A stretch of DNA of 64,000 bases from Pseudonocardia halophobica (GTDB lineage Bacteria > Actinomycetota > Actinomycetes > Mycobacteriales > Pseudonocardiaceae). Position 1 is the stretch's first letter. Each line of letters opens with the position of its first letter. A program made the position numbers and the translations under genes. Location of the stretch: assembly GCF_027922425.1 (NCBI RefSeq), contig NZ_BSFQ01000012.1:62001-126000 (forward strand). The letters are read 5' to 3'. Of the stretch, positions 35,101-43,820 are shown in pieces. Under the pieces are notes generated by a model, which was given only the letters and a program-made list of their open reading frames with translations, was not told where the DNA came from and did not search any database.

Positions 35101-35838
35101 TCAGAGCACCTCCCGACGTGTGAGGGCGGGGACGCCGGCGCGGAGTCGCTCCAGGAACAGGACGAGGATCGCTGCGGCACTGCGGTGGGTGGCGTCGTTG
35201 AGCGCGTCGTGCCGTCCGCCCGACACGGTGACCAGTTCGACGTCCTCCAGGCCGGAGTACCAGCCGCGGACGTCGTCGAGCAGGGCGATCGTGTCCGCCT
35301 CGCCGTGCAGTCCCAGCACCGGGACGTGGACGCGAGCCGGATCCGCCCGGCCGATCCACTCGGCGGGCGGTGGTGTGGCCAGGGCGCCGTGCCGCACACC
35401 GTCGTCGCCGCGGAGCCGGGCCTGGTGGACCGGGCAGGCGGTGCGCGCAGTGATCTCGTCCTCGGGTACGGGACCTCGGCCGAGGGCGAGACCGGCCAGG
35501 ACCAGCCCGGCCACACCGGGCAGGTCGGCCGCGAGCCCGGCGGCGAAGAGCGCGCCGGCGTCCGAGCCGACCAGGACGCGCGGGTGCGGGCCGGTGTCGG
35601 AGTCCGCTTCGGACTCCAGCAGCGCCCGGACCTGGTACTCGGTGCGGCCGGGGTCGGTCGTCGGGTCGGCGACGGCCCAGACCCGGTAGCCGTCGGCGGC
35701 GATCCGGCGCCCGAAGCGCTCGTAGACGCCGGCGTGCTCGCCGCGACCGGGGACGACGAGGACGGTGCCGCGCGTGGCCACGGCCTCAGGCTCGCGCCAG
35801 GAGGCGACGACGGGCACCGCGGCGGGGGAGACGGCCAT
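35101..35838 (-). CDS. Alpha/beta hydrolase with Asp at the nucleophile position
   Basis: The 245-residue protein has a lysophospholipase-like opening (GTVLVVPGRGEHAGVYERFGRRIAADGYRVWAV), a nucleophile elbow VLVGSDAGAL, an acidic HGEADTIALL and a late GGRHDALND with the catalytic His. In the elbow the usual Ser is Asp (G-S-D-A-G), as in dehalogenase and epoxide-hydrolase branches. It lies just downstream of the ABC transporter genes (11-bp gap), so it may act on an imported ester, amide or halide. Substrate unknown. Confidence 0.75.
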   Translation of the reverse strand: MAVSPAAVPVVASWREPEAVATRGTVLVVPGRGEHAGVYERFGRRIAADGYRVWAVADPTTDPGRTEYQVRALLESEADSDTGPHPRVLVGSDAGALFAAGLAADLPGVAGLVLAGLALGRGPVPEDEITARTACPVHQARLRGDDGVRHGALATPPPAEWIGRADPARVHVPVLGLHGEADTIALLDDVRGWYSGLEDVELVTVSGGRHDALNDATHRSAAAILVLFLERLRAGVPALTRREVL

Positions 35839-35849
35839 GGTTGTTCCTC

Positions 35850-36707
35850 TCAGACGAGCTGGGCACGCAGGACGGCCCGGGCGGCGCGGTCGAGTCCGGC
35901 GCCGTCGAGCGTCGGGGCGGAGCCGACGAGCAGCCGGGTGTAGGGATGGGTGGGGTCGCCGATGATTTGCGCGGTGGCTCCCGCTTCGACGATGCGGCCG
36001 TGGTAGAGCACGGCGATCCGGTCGGTCACGCCGGCGACGGATCCGAGGTCGTGGGAGATGAACAGCTGTCCCGTGCGGTGCCCACCCACCCTGCCGGCTT
36101 CGCCGGCTGCCGTCCCCCGGTGGGGGTCCCGCAGCCGCAGGAGCAGCTCCAGGACCGCGGTGCGGCTGCTCGCGTCCAGCGCGCTGACCGGCTCGTCGCA
36201 GATCAGCAGGCGCGGTTCGGTGATCATCGCGCGGGCGATCGCGGCGCGTTGGCGCTGGCCGCCGGACACCTCGGCGGGGCGCCGGGCCGCGAGTGCGGGA
36301 TCGAGCCCCACCCGCGCCAGCGCCTCGGCGACGCGGTCCGCGATCTGCGACGAGCCGCGCACCTCGAGGGCCTCGCCGACGGAGCGACCGAGGGGCAGGT
36401 CGGGGTCCAGGCTCTGCAGCGGGTCCTGGAAGACGTACTGCACGGAGCCGGCTCGCCGGAACGCCCGCAGGGCCCCGCCGCGGAGGCCGCCGACGTCCGT
36501 GCCGGTGACCGAGACGGTGCCGCGGTCGATACGGTTCAGCCCGAGCAGGCTGCGGGCCAGCGTGGTCTTCCCGGACCCGGTCTCGCCGATCAGCCCGACG
36601 ATCTCGCCGGGCCGGACGGTGAGATCGACCCCGTGCAGGATCTCCCGACGGGCTCGCCCGCGGCCGAGGGACACGGCGAGATCGCGGACCTCGACCAGGT
36701 CAGACAC
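35850..36707 (-). CDS. Peptide-type ABC transporter ATPase (second ATPase) with in-frame hairpin insertion
   Basis: The 285-residue ATPase has Walker A GETGSGKTT, Q-loop VFQDPLQSLDP, signature VSGGQRQR, Walker B LLICDEPVSALDASS and H-loop FISHDL. This order matches DppF/OppF-type ATPases, including the oligopeptide C-terminal tail. Between Walker B and the H-loop sit about 17 extra residues (PHRGTAAGEAGRVGGHR), encoded by a DNA hairpin at 36081-36124. The GTG at 36707 overlaps the stop of the first ATPase by 8 bp. It energises import through the two permeases upstream in the operon. Confidence 0.87.
   Translation of the reverse strand: MSDLVEVRDLAVSLGRGRARREILHGVDLTVRPGEIVGLIGETGSGKTTLARSLLGLNRIDRGTVSVTGTDVGGLRGGALRAFRRAGSVQYVFQDPLQSLDPDLPLGRSVGEALEVRGSSQIADRVAEALARVGLDPALAARRPAEVSGGQRQRAAIARAMITEPRLLICDEPVSALDASSRTAVLELLLRLRDPHRGTAAGEAGRVGGHRTGQLFISHDLGSVAGVTDRIAVLYHGRIVEAGATAQIIGDPTHPYTRLLVGSAPTLDGAGLDRAARAVLRAQLV
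36081..36124. repeat. Hairpin element inserted in frame in the ABC ATPase gene
   Basis: Outer arms CCCACC and GGTGGG enclose an inner GCCGGC-TTC-GCCGGC stem. The segment adds about 17 codons in a surface loop where other family members have none, without breaking the frame. It looks like a small palindromic mobile or REP-like element. Confidence 0.55.
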
Positions 36708-37518
36708 GGTGGGCCTCCCGGACGTGCTCGATGCCGAAGCGGGCGTGCGCCTCGACGAGCGAGCGGGTGTACTCGTGCTGTGGCGCGCGCAGGACCTGCT
36801 CCGCGGTGCCACGCTCGACGATCCGCCCGGAGCGCATGACCACCACCTCCTCGCACACCTGCGCGACGACGGCGAGGTCGTGGGAGACGAGCACGAGCGC
36901 GAGCCCGTGCCGTTCCCGCAGGTCGGCGAGCAGGTCGAGCACCTCGGCCTGGACGGTGACGTCCAGTGCGGTGGTCGCCTCGTCGGCGATCAGCAGGTCC
37001 GGGTCCCGGCAGATCGCGATGGCGATCAGCACGCGCTGCAGCATGCCGCCGGACAGTTCGAACGGGTACTGGCCGGCGACCCGGCCGGGCTCGCGCAGCC
37101 CGACCTCGGTGAACAGCTCGACGGCCCGGTCCCGGGCTTCCCGCTTGCGCAGCCCGCCGCGGACGCGCAGCACCTCGGCGAGCTGGCGCCCGACGGGAAC
37201 GGAGGGGTCGAGGTACGAGCCGGGGTCCTGGAAGACCGCCCCGATGCGGTCGGCGCGGTAGGGCAGCCAGCCCGCGGTGTCCAGCTCGGTGAGCTCGACG
37301 CGGTCGAACCGGATCGAGGTCTCAGGGCCGGTGTACAGCTCAGGCGGGAGGATGCCGAGCACGGAGCGACAGGTCAGCGACTTGCCGCTGCCGGACTCCC
37401 CGACGATGCCGAGGGTGCCGCCGCGGTGCAGCGTGAGATCGACGCCGGAGACCAGCGGCGCGTCGAGGTGCCCCGGATCGAGGCTGATGGTGAGGTTCCG
37501 GACCTCAAGCAGCGGCAC
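36700..37518 (-). CDS. Peptide-type ABC transporter ATPase (first ATPase)
   Basis: The 272-residue DppD/OppD-type ATPase has Walker A GESGSGKSLT, Q-loop VFQDPGSYLDP, signature LSGGMLQR, Walker B LLIADEATTALD and H-loop VLVSHDL. A short C-terminal tail replaces the usual iron-sulfur segment of longer DppD proteins. GTG 37518 overlaps the end of the permease gene by 14 bp. It pairs with the second ATPase to power the importer. Confidence 0.9.
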   Translation of the reverse strand: MPLLEVRNLTISLDPGHLDAPLVSGVDLTLHRGGTLGIVGESGSGKSLTCRSVLGILPPELYTGPETSIRFDRVELTELDTAGWLPYRADRIGAVFQDPGSYLDPSVPVGRQLAEVLRVRGGLRKREARDRAVELFTEVGLREPGRVAGQYPFELSGGMLQRVLIAIAICRDPDLLIADEATTALDVTVQAEVLDLLADLRERHGLALVLVSHDLAVVAQVCEEVVVMRSGRIVERGTAEQVLRAPQHEYTRSLVEAHARFGIEHVREAHRV

Positions 37519-38365
37519 GGACCTTCTCCTTCCGCGACGATCGTGCCGACACCCCGGTCACGTCCCGGAGCGTGTCGGCCAGCCCGTTGCAGGCCCCGAC
37601 CGTGAGGATCACCAGCAGGGCGGGGGCCAACGGCGCCGTCGGCCGCGGGAACAGGTACTCCAGCGAGGTGGCCAGCATCCCGCCCCAGGTGGGCTCCGGT
37701 GGCCGGATTCCGATCCCCAGGAAGGTCAGCGAGGACACGATGACCAGGCTGCTGCCCAGGGTCGTCGCGGTGGTCACGGCGACGGCGGGCAGCACCTTGG
37801 GCCAGACGTGGCGGCGCAGCACGAACCAGGCGGACGCTCCGGTCAGCCGGGCGGCCTCGACGTACTGCGAGCCCGCCACCGGGAACGCCGCGGCCCGGGT
37901 GACCCGGTAGAACGCCGGCGACACGAGGATCCCGACGGCGAGCATCGCCTGGGTCAGCCCGTTGCCCAGCAGCGCGGTCATGGCGACGGCGAAGACGAGG
38001 AACGGCAGCGTCACGAACGCGTCCATGACCCGCAGGGTCGTCCACTCGAACGCACGCCCGAGGTAGACCGACAGCAGGCCCGGGACCGTGCCGAGCACCA
38101 GCCCGACGACGACCGCCTCCAGCGCCGCGAGCAGCGACAGCCGCGACCCCGCGAGCAGCCGGGACAGCTCGTCGCGCCCGAGGTTGTCGGTTCCGAGCAG
38201 GTGCTGTGCAGAGGGGCCCTGCAGCAGGGCGTCCTGGTTCTGCTGCAGCGGGTCGTACGGCGCGAGCAGCGGGCCGAACACCGCGAGGAGGGCCACGAGC
38301 ACCAGGAACGTCACGGACACGGCGCCGATGCGGTGGCGCAGCACGGTGCTGACTCGAGGCCTCAT
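37505..38365 (-). CDS. Peptide-type ABC permease (DppC-like)
   Basis: The 286-residue protein has an N-terminal helix after a short cytoplasmic tail, a periplasm-facing loop GTDNLGRDELSRLLAGSRLSLL, and about five further helices. The EAA loop reads YVEAARLTGASAWFVLRRHVWP. This is the DppC/OppC permease plan. The ATG at 38365 overlaps the preceding stop (ATGA). With the other permease it forms the channel of a peptide- or nickel-type importer. Confidence 0.9.
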   Translation of the reverse strand: MRPRVSTVLRHRIGAVSVTFLVLVALLAVFGPLLAPYDPLQQNQDALLQGPSAQHLLGTDNLGRDELSRLLAGSRLSLLAALEAVVVGLVLGTVPGLLSVYLGRAFEWTTLRVMDAFVTLPFLVFAVAMTALLGNGLTQAMLAVGILVSPAFYRVTRAAAFPVAGSQYVEAARLTGASAWFVLRRHVWPKVLPAVAVTTATTLGSSLVIVSSLTFLGIGIRPPEPTWGGMLATSLEYLFPRPTAPLAPALLVILTVGACNGLADTLRDVTGVSARSSRKEKVRAAA

Positions 38366-39408
38366 CACGACCCCCGCTGAGCGGCGGGCCGCAGCCGGAC
38401 GAGTGCGGCGTTGACCAGCAGGTTGAACAGCAGCACGACGACGATCGCCACGACCAGCGTGCCCTGCACGACCGGGACGTCCCCGCGGACGGCGCCGTCC
38501 GCGGCGAACCGGCCGAACCCGGCCATCCCGAAGATGCTCTCGGTGACCACGGCCCCGCCGATCAGCATCGGGACGCGCAGACCGAGGACGGAGAGGGCGG
38601 GCCCGGAGCCGTTGCGCAGCACGTGGCGCAGCAGGATCCGCCGCGCCGGGAGGCCGCGGACGACCAGCCCGACGACGTAGTTCTCCCGCTGTGCGGCCAC
38701 GAGCCCCGTGCGGAGCTGGCGGGCGATGTCGGACACCGCGTCCAGCGAGAGCGCGATCGCGGGCAGGGTGATCAGGGTGAGCCACGCGCTCGGGTCCTCC
38801 GTCGGCGAGACGTAGCCGGCCGACGGGAACAGCGGGAAGAGCACGCAGAACACCACGATCAGCCCGATCGACACGACGAACGGGGGCAGGGTGGAGATCA
38901 GTGTGCAGAAGGCGGTCACGGCCCGGTCGACCCAGCTGCCCTGGCGCACGGCGGCGAGCACACCCAGCGCAGTGCCGACGACGATGCCGATGACCAGGGC
39001 GAATCCGGCGACCGACAAGGAGACCTCGAGTCGCTGGCCGATCTGCTCGGCCACACCGACGCCGTTGAGCCAGGAGGTCCCGAGGTCCCCGCGGACGACG
39101 TGGCCGAGCCAGTCGACGTACTGCACGAGCACCGGCCGGTCCAGGCCGAGCTGCGCGTTCACCCGGGCCACGTCCTCCGGCGTGGCGGCGTCCCCGAGCA
39201 GCTGCCCGGCCGGGCTCAGCCCGCTGAACGCGCCGAGCAGGAAGGTCACCAGGGTGGCGAGCAGGAACACCGGGACGGTGACGGCCAGCGTCCGGCCGAG
39301 CCAGGCGAGGAGAGCGAGACCCGGCCGCCGGCGCACCGGTGCCTGCGGCGCGACCGGGGTCGTGGGGGTCGGCTCGGCGGTGAGCGGTTCGGTCAGCTGA
39401 ACCGTCAT
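38365..39408 (-). CDS. Peptide-type ABC permease (DppB-like)
   Basis: The 347-residue permease has a Pro/Thr-rich cytoplasmic N-terminus, a first helix near residues 35-58, the DppB-type loop YVDWLGHVVRGDLGTSW and an EAA-like NYVVGLVVRGLPARRILLRHVLRN. A C-terminal FGRFAADGAVRGDVPVVQG precedes the last helix. The start overlaps the binding-protein stop (ATGA). It is the partner of the DppC-like permease. Confidence 0.9.
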   Translation of the reverse strand: MTVQLTEPLTAEPTPTTPVAPQAPVRRRPGLALLAWLGRTLAVTVPVFLLATLVTFLLGAFSGLSPAGQLLGDAATPEDVARVNAQLGLDRPVLVQYVDWLGHVVRGDLGTSWLNGVGVAEQIGQRLEVSLSVAGFALVIGIVVGTALGVLAAVRQGSWVDRAVTAFCTLISTLPPFVVSIGLIVVFCVLFPLFPSAGYVSPTEDPSAWLTLITLPAIALSLDAVSDIARQLRTGLVAAQRENYVVGLVVRGLPARRILLRHVLRNGSGPALSVLGLRVPMLIGGAVVTESIFGMAGFGRFAADGAVRGDVPVVQGTLVVAIVVVLLFNLLVNAALVRLRPAAQRGS

Positions 39409-40937
39409 GCCCGGCTCCCGGGCGCGGCCACCGTCACGCCCTCCCAGCGGTACTGCGAGAGGAAGTGCGGCAGGGGCGACACGCGCGGGTTGCGCACGGC
39501 GATCCGCGGGCTGGTGCCCAGCGAGAAGCTGGGGGACATCTCGACGCCGAGCTTGACGGCGTTCTGCAGGACCTCGGGGTAGCGCGGGTCGTCCAGCGGC
39601 GTCCTGCGGACCTCGTCGAGCGCGGCGAGGAACTCCGGCGACGCCTCCTTCGAGGTGTTCATCAGCCCCTGCGGCCCGTAGACCACGCCCAGGTTCTGCA
39701 CCGGCGACTCGCGCCCGACGGTGCCGTCGAGGGCGAACTGCGCCTTGCGGCCCAGGTAGACCTCCTGCTGCCAGGTCGACGAGCCCGGCGGCACGACCTT
39801 GATCGTGGCGTTCACCCCGACGGCCTGCAGCTGTTGCTGGACCAGTTCGGCGGTGGACTGCGCGACCGAGTTCACGGTGACGGTCAGGGAGAGGCTGCCC
39901 GGCGCGTAGCCCGCCGCCGCGAGCATCGCCTTCGCCTTCGCCGGGTCGTAGGCGTACGCCTGGTCGAGAGCCTTGTTGTAGGCGACGTAGCCCTGCGGGA
40001 ACGGCTGGTACGTGACGTTCCCGATGCCCCCGTTGGTGACGTCGAGGATCGCCTGCCGGTCGACGGCGTACTTGAGGGCGTCGACGACGCGGCGGTCGGT
40101 CAGCGGTGCCAGCCCGGAGTGCACGTCGACCTGGTTGACGGTGAACGAGTCGACGACGTCGACCTCCAGACCGGCCGCCTTGGCCTGTTCGACCTGCCTG
40201 CCGGTGATCGTCGCGACGTCCAGCGCGCCGGACTGCACCGCGGCGATGACGGAGGTCGGGTCGGTCCCGGCGGTGAGCTCGAGCCGCTCGATCTCGACGT
40301 CGCCCGCGTCCCAGTAGTCGGGGTTCTTGACCAGGGTGGCCTTGGACTCGGGGACGAAGCTCTCGAACTTGAACGGGCCGGCTCCGACCGGCGCGGTCGG
40401 GATCGCGCCGGGATCCTTCGTGAACGCGGCTGGGCTGACGATCGCGCCGGTCTTGCCCGCCAACAGGTTCGGGACCTGGTAGTCCGGCGCGGCGAGGTGC
40501 AGCGTGACGTGTGTCGGATCGTCGGCGGTGACGTCGGAGATCGTCGCCAGCTGGTCCTTGAGCAGCGAGTTCTCCTGCGTCTTGCCGCGGAGCAGGCTCT
40601 GCCGAACGGCGTCGGCGTCGAGCGGGGTGCCGTCGGTGAACGTCAGCCCGGGCCGCAGCACGAACGTCACCGCGGTGCCGTCCGCGTTGTAGGTCCAGGA
40701 CTCGGCCAGGCCGGGCCCGGCCGTCCCCTTCTCGTCGAGCTGGGTCAGCGACGCGTAGACGAGGCTGATGGTGTTGATGTCGTTGCCGGTGCTGGACGTG
40801 ACCGGATCCCAGCTGGTGGGCAGGTTGAAGCCCCACTTGAGGGTCTGCGATGAGGCGCCGGCGTTCGCGCCCGCGCAGCCGGCCAGGGTGACGACCAGGA
40901 CGGCGAGGGCGGCAGCGAGCCGGATGAGGCGGGACAT
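39405..40937 (-). CDS. Family 5 solute-binding lipoprotein of the ABC importer
   Basis: The 510-residue protein starts with a lipoprotein signal peptide whose lipobox is LAGC (Cys21). The mature part has family 5 features: LVYASLTQLDEKGTAGPGLAESWTYNADGTAVTFVLRPGLTFTDGTPLDADAV and GAGPFKFESFVPESKATLVKNPDYW. Members capture peptides, nickel, glutathione or other small molecules outside the membrane. It is the first transporter gene in the operon, after the flavin monooxygenase, hinting that the ligand feeds that enzyme. Ligand unknown. Confidence 0.9.
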   Translation of the reverse strand: MSRLIRLAAALAVLVVTLAGCAGANAGASSQTLKWGFNLPTSWDPVTSSTGNDINTISLVYASLTQLDEKGTAGPGLAESWTYNADGTAVTFVLRPGLTFTDGTPLDADAVRQSLLRGKTQENSLLKDQLATISDVTADDPTHVTLHLAAPDYQVPNLLAGKTGAIVSPAAFTKDPGAIPTAPVGAGPFKFESFVPESKATLVKNPDYWDAGDVEIERLELTAGTDPTSVIAAVQSGALDVATITGRQVEQAKAAGLEVDVVDSFTVNQVDVHSGLAPLTDRRVVDALKYAVDRQAILDVTNGGIGNVTYQPFPQGYVAYNKALDQAYAYDPAKAKAMLAAAGYAPGSLSLTVTVNSVAQSTAELVQQQLQAVGVNATIKVVPPGSSTWQQEVYLGRKAQFALDGTVGRESPVQNLGVVYGPQGLMNTSKEASPEFLAALDEVRRTPLDDPRYPEVLQNAVKLGVEMSPSFSLGTSPRIAVRNPRVSPLPHFLSQYRWEGVTVAAPGSRA

Positions 40938-40955
40938 GGGTGTGGGTCTCCGGGA

Positions 40956-42329
40956 TCAGGCGGGGACGCGAACGGAGGCCCGCTCGCGCGCGGGGTCGTC
41001 TGCGCGCTCTCGCGCGACGGCATGGATGTTGCGGGGGATCGGCAGGCCGAGGTTGCCGCGCAGGGTGGTGGCCTCGTAGGAGGACCGGACGATTCCGCGG
41101 TCGCGCAGGATCGGCAGGACCTCGTCGGTGAAGCGGGCGAACTCGCTCGGCACGGTCACGTGGACGTTCAGCCCGTCCAGGGCACCGGCCTCGAACCACT
41201 CCTGGATCCGGTCCGCCACCGTCACCGGGGACCCGACGAACGGTGCCGGCGTCGAGGTGCTGAACCGGTGCACGGTCTCGCGCAGGGTCAGGCCCTCCGC
41301 GTGCGCGACCTGCTTGATCCGGTCCGCCTGGGTCCGGAAGCTGTCGTTGCCGAGGTCGCCGAGCTCGGGGAACGGTGCGTCGAGGTCGTAGCGGCTGAAG
41401 TCGTGCCAGCCGAAGGGGCGGCCGAACTGCGCCAGGGTCTTCGCGAAGTCCTTGTTCAGCCGGGTGTCCTGCTCGATCGCCCGGGCCTCGGCGTCGGTGT
41501 CCGCGATGACCGGGGTGATCCCCGGCATGATCACGATCTCGTCGGGGTTGCGGCCCTTGGCCCGCGCCCGGCTGCGGATGTCCCGGGCGAACGCCACCCC
41601 CTGCTCGACCGTCGCGGAGTGGGTGAAGATCCCCTCCCCGAGGGCCGCCCCCAGGTCGCGGCCCTCGTCGGAGTCGCCGGCCTGGAAGATCACCGGCTGG
41701 CCCTGCGGCGACCGGACGATGTTCAGCGGGCCACGGACGTGGAAGTGCTCGCCGACGTGGTCGAGCCGGTGCTGGCGGGTCGGGTCCACGAACACGCCGG
41801 TCTCCGGGTCGCGCGGGAAGGCGTCCTCCTCGTAGGAGTTCCACAGCCCCTGGCAGACCTGCACGGACTCCAGCGCGCGGCCGTAGCGGGAGGGGTAGTC
41901 GTAGTGCTCGTCGCGGCTGTAGTTGGCGGCGGTGCCGCCGTCCCCGGTGGCCACCACGTTCCAGCCGGCGCGACCGCCGCTGATCAGGTCCAGCGAGGCG
42001 AGCCGCCGGGCGAGGTTGAACGGAGTGTTGTAGCTGGTGGTGAGCGTGCCGACCAACCCGATGTGCGTGGTCGACACCGCCACCGCGGACAGCAGGGTCA
42101 GCGGCTCGAGCCGGTTCAGGTAGTGGGGCGGCGAGTCCGGCGTGATGAACTGGCTGTCCACGATGAACACCAGGTCGAACAACGCGTCCTCGGCCTGCCG
42201 AGCGCGGGCGATGTACCAGCGGATGTCGACGCTGGCATCCCCCGGGATCTCGGGATGACGCCAGACGTCGTGCTGGCCGGGACCCCCGACGCCCATCAGC
42301 ACGGCGCCGAGCTTCAACTGTCGACCCAT
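40956..42329 (-). CDS. LLM-class FMN-dependent monooxygenase (NtaA/SnaA/DszA type)
   Basis: The 457-residue protein has the NtaA/SnaA/DszA pattern: KLGAVLMGVGGPGQHDVWRHPE, EPLTLLSAVAVSTTHIGLVGTLTTSYNTPFNLARRLASLDLISGGRAGWNVV, and PVIFQAGDSDEGRDLGA. Such enzymes oxidise nitrilotriacetate, dibenzothiophene sulfone, dimethyl sulfide and similar N- or S-compounds with FMNH2 from a separate reductase. It heads the ABC-importer operon, so a scavenging role for an organo-nitrogen or organo-sulfur compound is likely. The divergent LysR gene probably regulates it. Confidence 0.87.
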   Translation of the reverse strand: MGRQLKLGAVLMGVGGPGQHDVWRHPEIPGDASVDIRWYIARARQAEDALFDLVFIVDSQFITPDSPPHYLNRLEPLTLLSAVAVSTTHIGLVGTLTTSYNTPFNLARRLASLDLISGGRAGWNVVATGDGGTAANYSRDEHYDYPSRYGRALESVQVCQGLWNSYEEDAFPRDPETGVFVDPTRQHRLDHVGEHFHVRGPLNIVRSPQGQPVIFQAGDSDEGRDLGAALGEGIFTHSATVEQGVAFARDIRSRARAKGRNPDEIVIMPGITPVIADTDAEARAIEQDTRLNKDFAKTLAQFGRPFGWHDFSRYDLDAPFPELGDLGNDSFRTQADRIKQVAHAEGLTLRETVHRFSTSTPAPFVGSPVTVADRIQEWFEAGALDGLNVHVTVPSEFARFTDEVLPILRDRGIVRSSYEATTLRGNLGLPIPRNIHAVARERADDPARERASVRVPA

Positions 42330-42742
42330 GGGTCGGTCCTCTCACACGGTGGAGCGCGCACGGACCGACCGTGTCCTCGGGAGGCGGGGACGACGAGGTG
42401 GCGGGCGCGCGGATCAGAGCCGTCCGCCGCGGAGCACGGCGGGGCCGAGGGGTGGAGCGGGGTCTGCGATCAGGCGCAGAACGGCCCGCGACGACACGTC
42501 GCGGTCGAGGTGCGGCCGAGGTCGACCGCGAGCCGGCGCGTCAGCCCGGGGGCCCCGACACGGAAGGTGGCAGTGACATCGAGAGACGGGACGGCAGGGA
42601 CACCACCCATACAGGGGTGCGCCACGCACTGCTCGTCCGTCGTCACGCCAGGGATCGTGACACTCCGCTGCGCGGAACGTCCAACTCGGGAATCCGATCA
42701 CAGTCGATAGAAGATTTCTATCGGTCGTGCTGCACTGGCGCG
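42330..42742. other. Divergent control region between the monooxygenase and LysR genes
   Basis: About 410 bp with no supported gene. Open frames on both strands are low-complexity without ribosome sites. It includes a perfect inverted repeat near the LysR start and a CGCGACGACACGTCGCG-type hairpin around 42488-42504. Confidence 0.55.
42705..42723. promoter_or_regulatory. Inverted repeat, probable LysR operator
   Basis: CGATAGAA-GAT-TTCTATCG: 8-bp perfect arms with a 3-nt centre, containing the ATAG-N7-CTAT pattern bound by many LysR proteins. It ends about 20 bp before the lysR start. Confidence 0.6.
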
Positions 42743-43591
42743 GTGACTCGTGCCGTGACCGCCCCGAACCGGACGCTCGACGTCGTCGCGCTGCGGAGCT
42801 TCGTCGCGGTCTGCGACCACGGCGGCTTCCACCGCGCCGCCGAGGTCCTGCACGTCAGCCAGCCGACTGTGAGTCACCACGTCCGGCGGTTGGAGGCCGC
42901 CTGCGGCCAGACCCTGTTCCGCAAGGTGGGACGGGCATCGCGGCTCACCGCCGCCGGGGAGGTGCTGCTGTCCGAGGCACGCCGGATGCTCGCGCTGCAC
43001 GACCAGGTGCTCGCCCGCCTTTCGGCCCCGGCTCCGACGTCGCTGACCCTCGGCTCCACCGAGCACGCCGCGGACCTGCTGCTGCCGCGCCTGACCGGGG
43101 TGCTCGGGGGCAACGTGCGCTACCGCCTCGATCGCGGCGTGAACCTGCGCGCCGCGCTGGACCGCGGCGACCTGGACCTGGCGCTGGTCATGGGCGAGGC
43201 CCTCGACGACCGCTCCGCCGACGCGGGCGAGCTCGACCTGCACTGGTTCGCCGCGCCGGGGTGGCGGCCACCGGAGGGCGCGCTCCCGCTCGTCGCGCTC
43301 GACGAACCCTGCGCCGTGCGCGACCGTGCGCTGACCACCCTCGCCGCGGCCGCGCGTCCGGTCACTGTGGCCTGCGAGGCCGCCTACCTCGCCGGGGTGC
43401 TCGCGGCCGCCCGCGCCGGGCTGGGGGTCGCCCTGCTGGCGACCATGGACACCACCCCCGAGGGCCTGGTCCGCCGCGACGACCTACCACCCGTCCCCGC
43501 CCTGCCGATGTCCGTCCGCTGCCGCGTCGGGATGCCCGCCGAGACGCTCGCGGGCGTCGCCACCGCCGTCGGGACCGCGCTGATCGATTGA
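42743..43591 (+). CDS. LysR family regulator of the monooxygenase/ABC operon
   Basis: The 282-residue protein has the N-terminal winged helix (LDVVALRSFVAVCDHGGFHRAAEVLHVSQPTVSHHVRRLEAACGQTLFRKVG) and a rather short effector domain. GTG 42743 or GTG 42755 are both possible starts; the longer is given. It is divergent from the importer operon and preceded by a clear inverted repeat, so it likely controls that operon and itself. The effector is unknown. Confidence 0.87.
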   Translation: MTRAVTAPNRTLDVVALRSFVAVCDHGGFHRAAEVLHVSQPTVSHHVRRLEAACGQTLFRKVGRASRLTAAGEVLLSEARRMLALHDQVLARLSAPAPTSLTLGSTEHAADLLLPRLTGVLGGNVRYRLDRGVNLRAALDRGDLDLALVMGEALDDRSADAGELDLHWFAAPGWRPPEGALPLVALDEPCAVRDRALTTLAAAARPVTVACEAAYLAGVLAAARAGLGVALLATMDTTPEGLVRRDDLPPVPALPMSVRCRVGMPAETLAGVATAVGTALID

Positions 43592-43820
43592 CCGGTCCTT
43601 TCGGTCGGGGCGGCAAATGTCCGAACACATCCGCGGGGTTCGTCAGGGGGCAGGAGCCGCCGCGAACAGCGGTTGGGCTTCTCGGTACGGGAAGCGGCCC
43701 AGCTCGTGGAGTGACGCGAACTGGGCCTGTGGTGTCGGAACGGCTTCTGAAGGGCTGCCTTCGCCGGCGGACCGCCTCGGACGTGGCGTCCGGTCGGCGC
43801 GGACCGAACGGTGGGTCTTC

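Noticed and set aside
33652..35943. Plus-strand 763-residue Val/Leu/Ala-rich frame, looks like a membrane protein
   Set aside because: It is the antisense of the Arg/Glu/His repeat gene and the hydrolase. Repetitive DNA keeps all frames open, and it has no ribosome site or real helices-loops pattern.
38365..42345. 1326-residue frame suggesting a giant fusion protein
   Set aside because: Only its last 347 codons (the permease) are real; the rest is out-of-frame antisense-type sequence over the binding protein and monooxygenase genes.
42414..42701. Cys-containing leader peptide (cysteine attenuator) in the monooxygenase leader
   Set aside because: A few Cys codons occur, but the frame has no ribosome site and does not match the known attenuator pattern.
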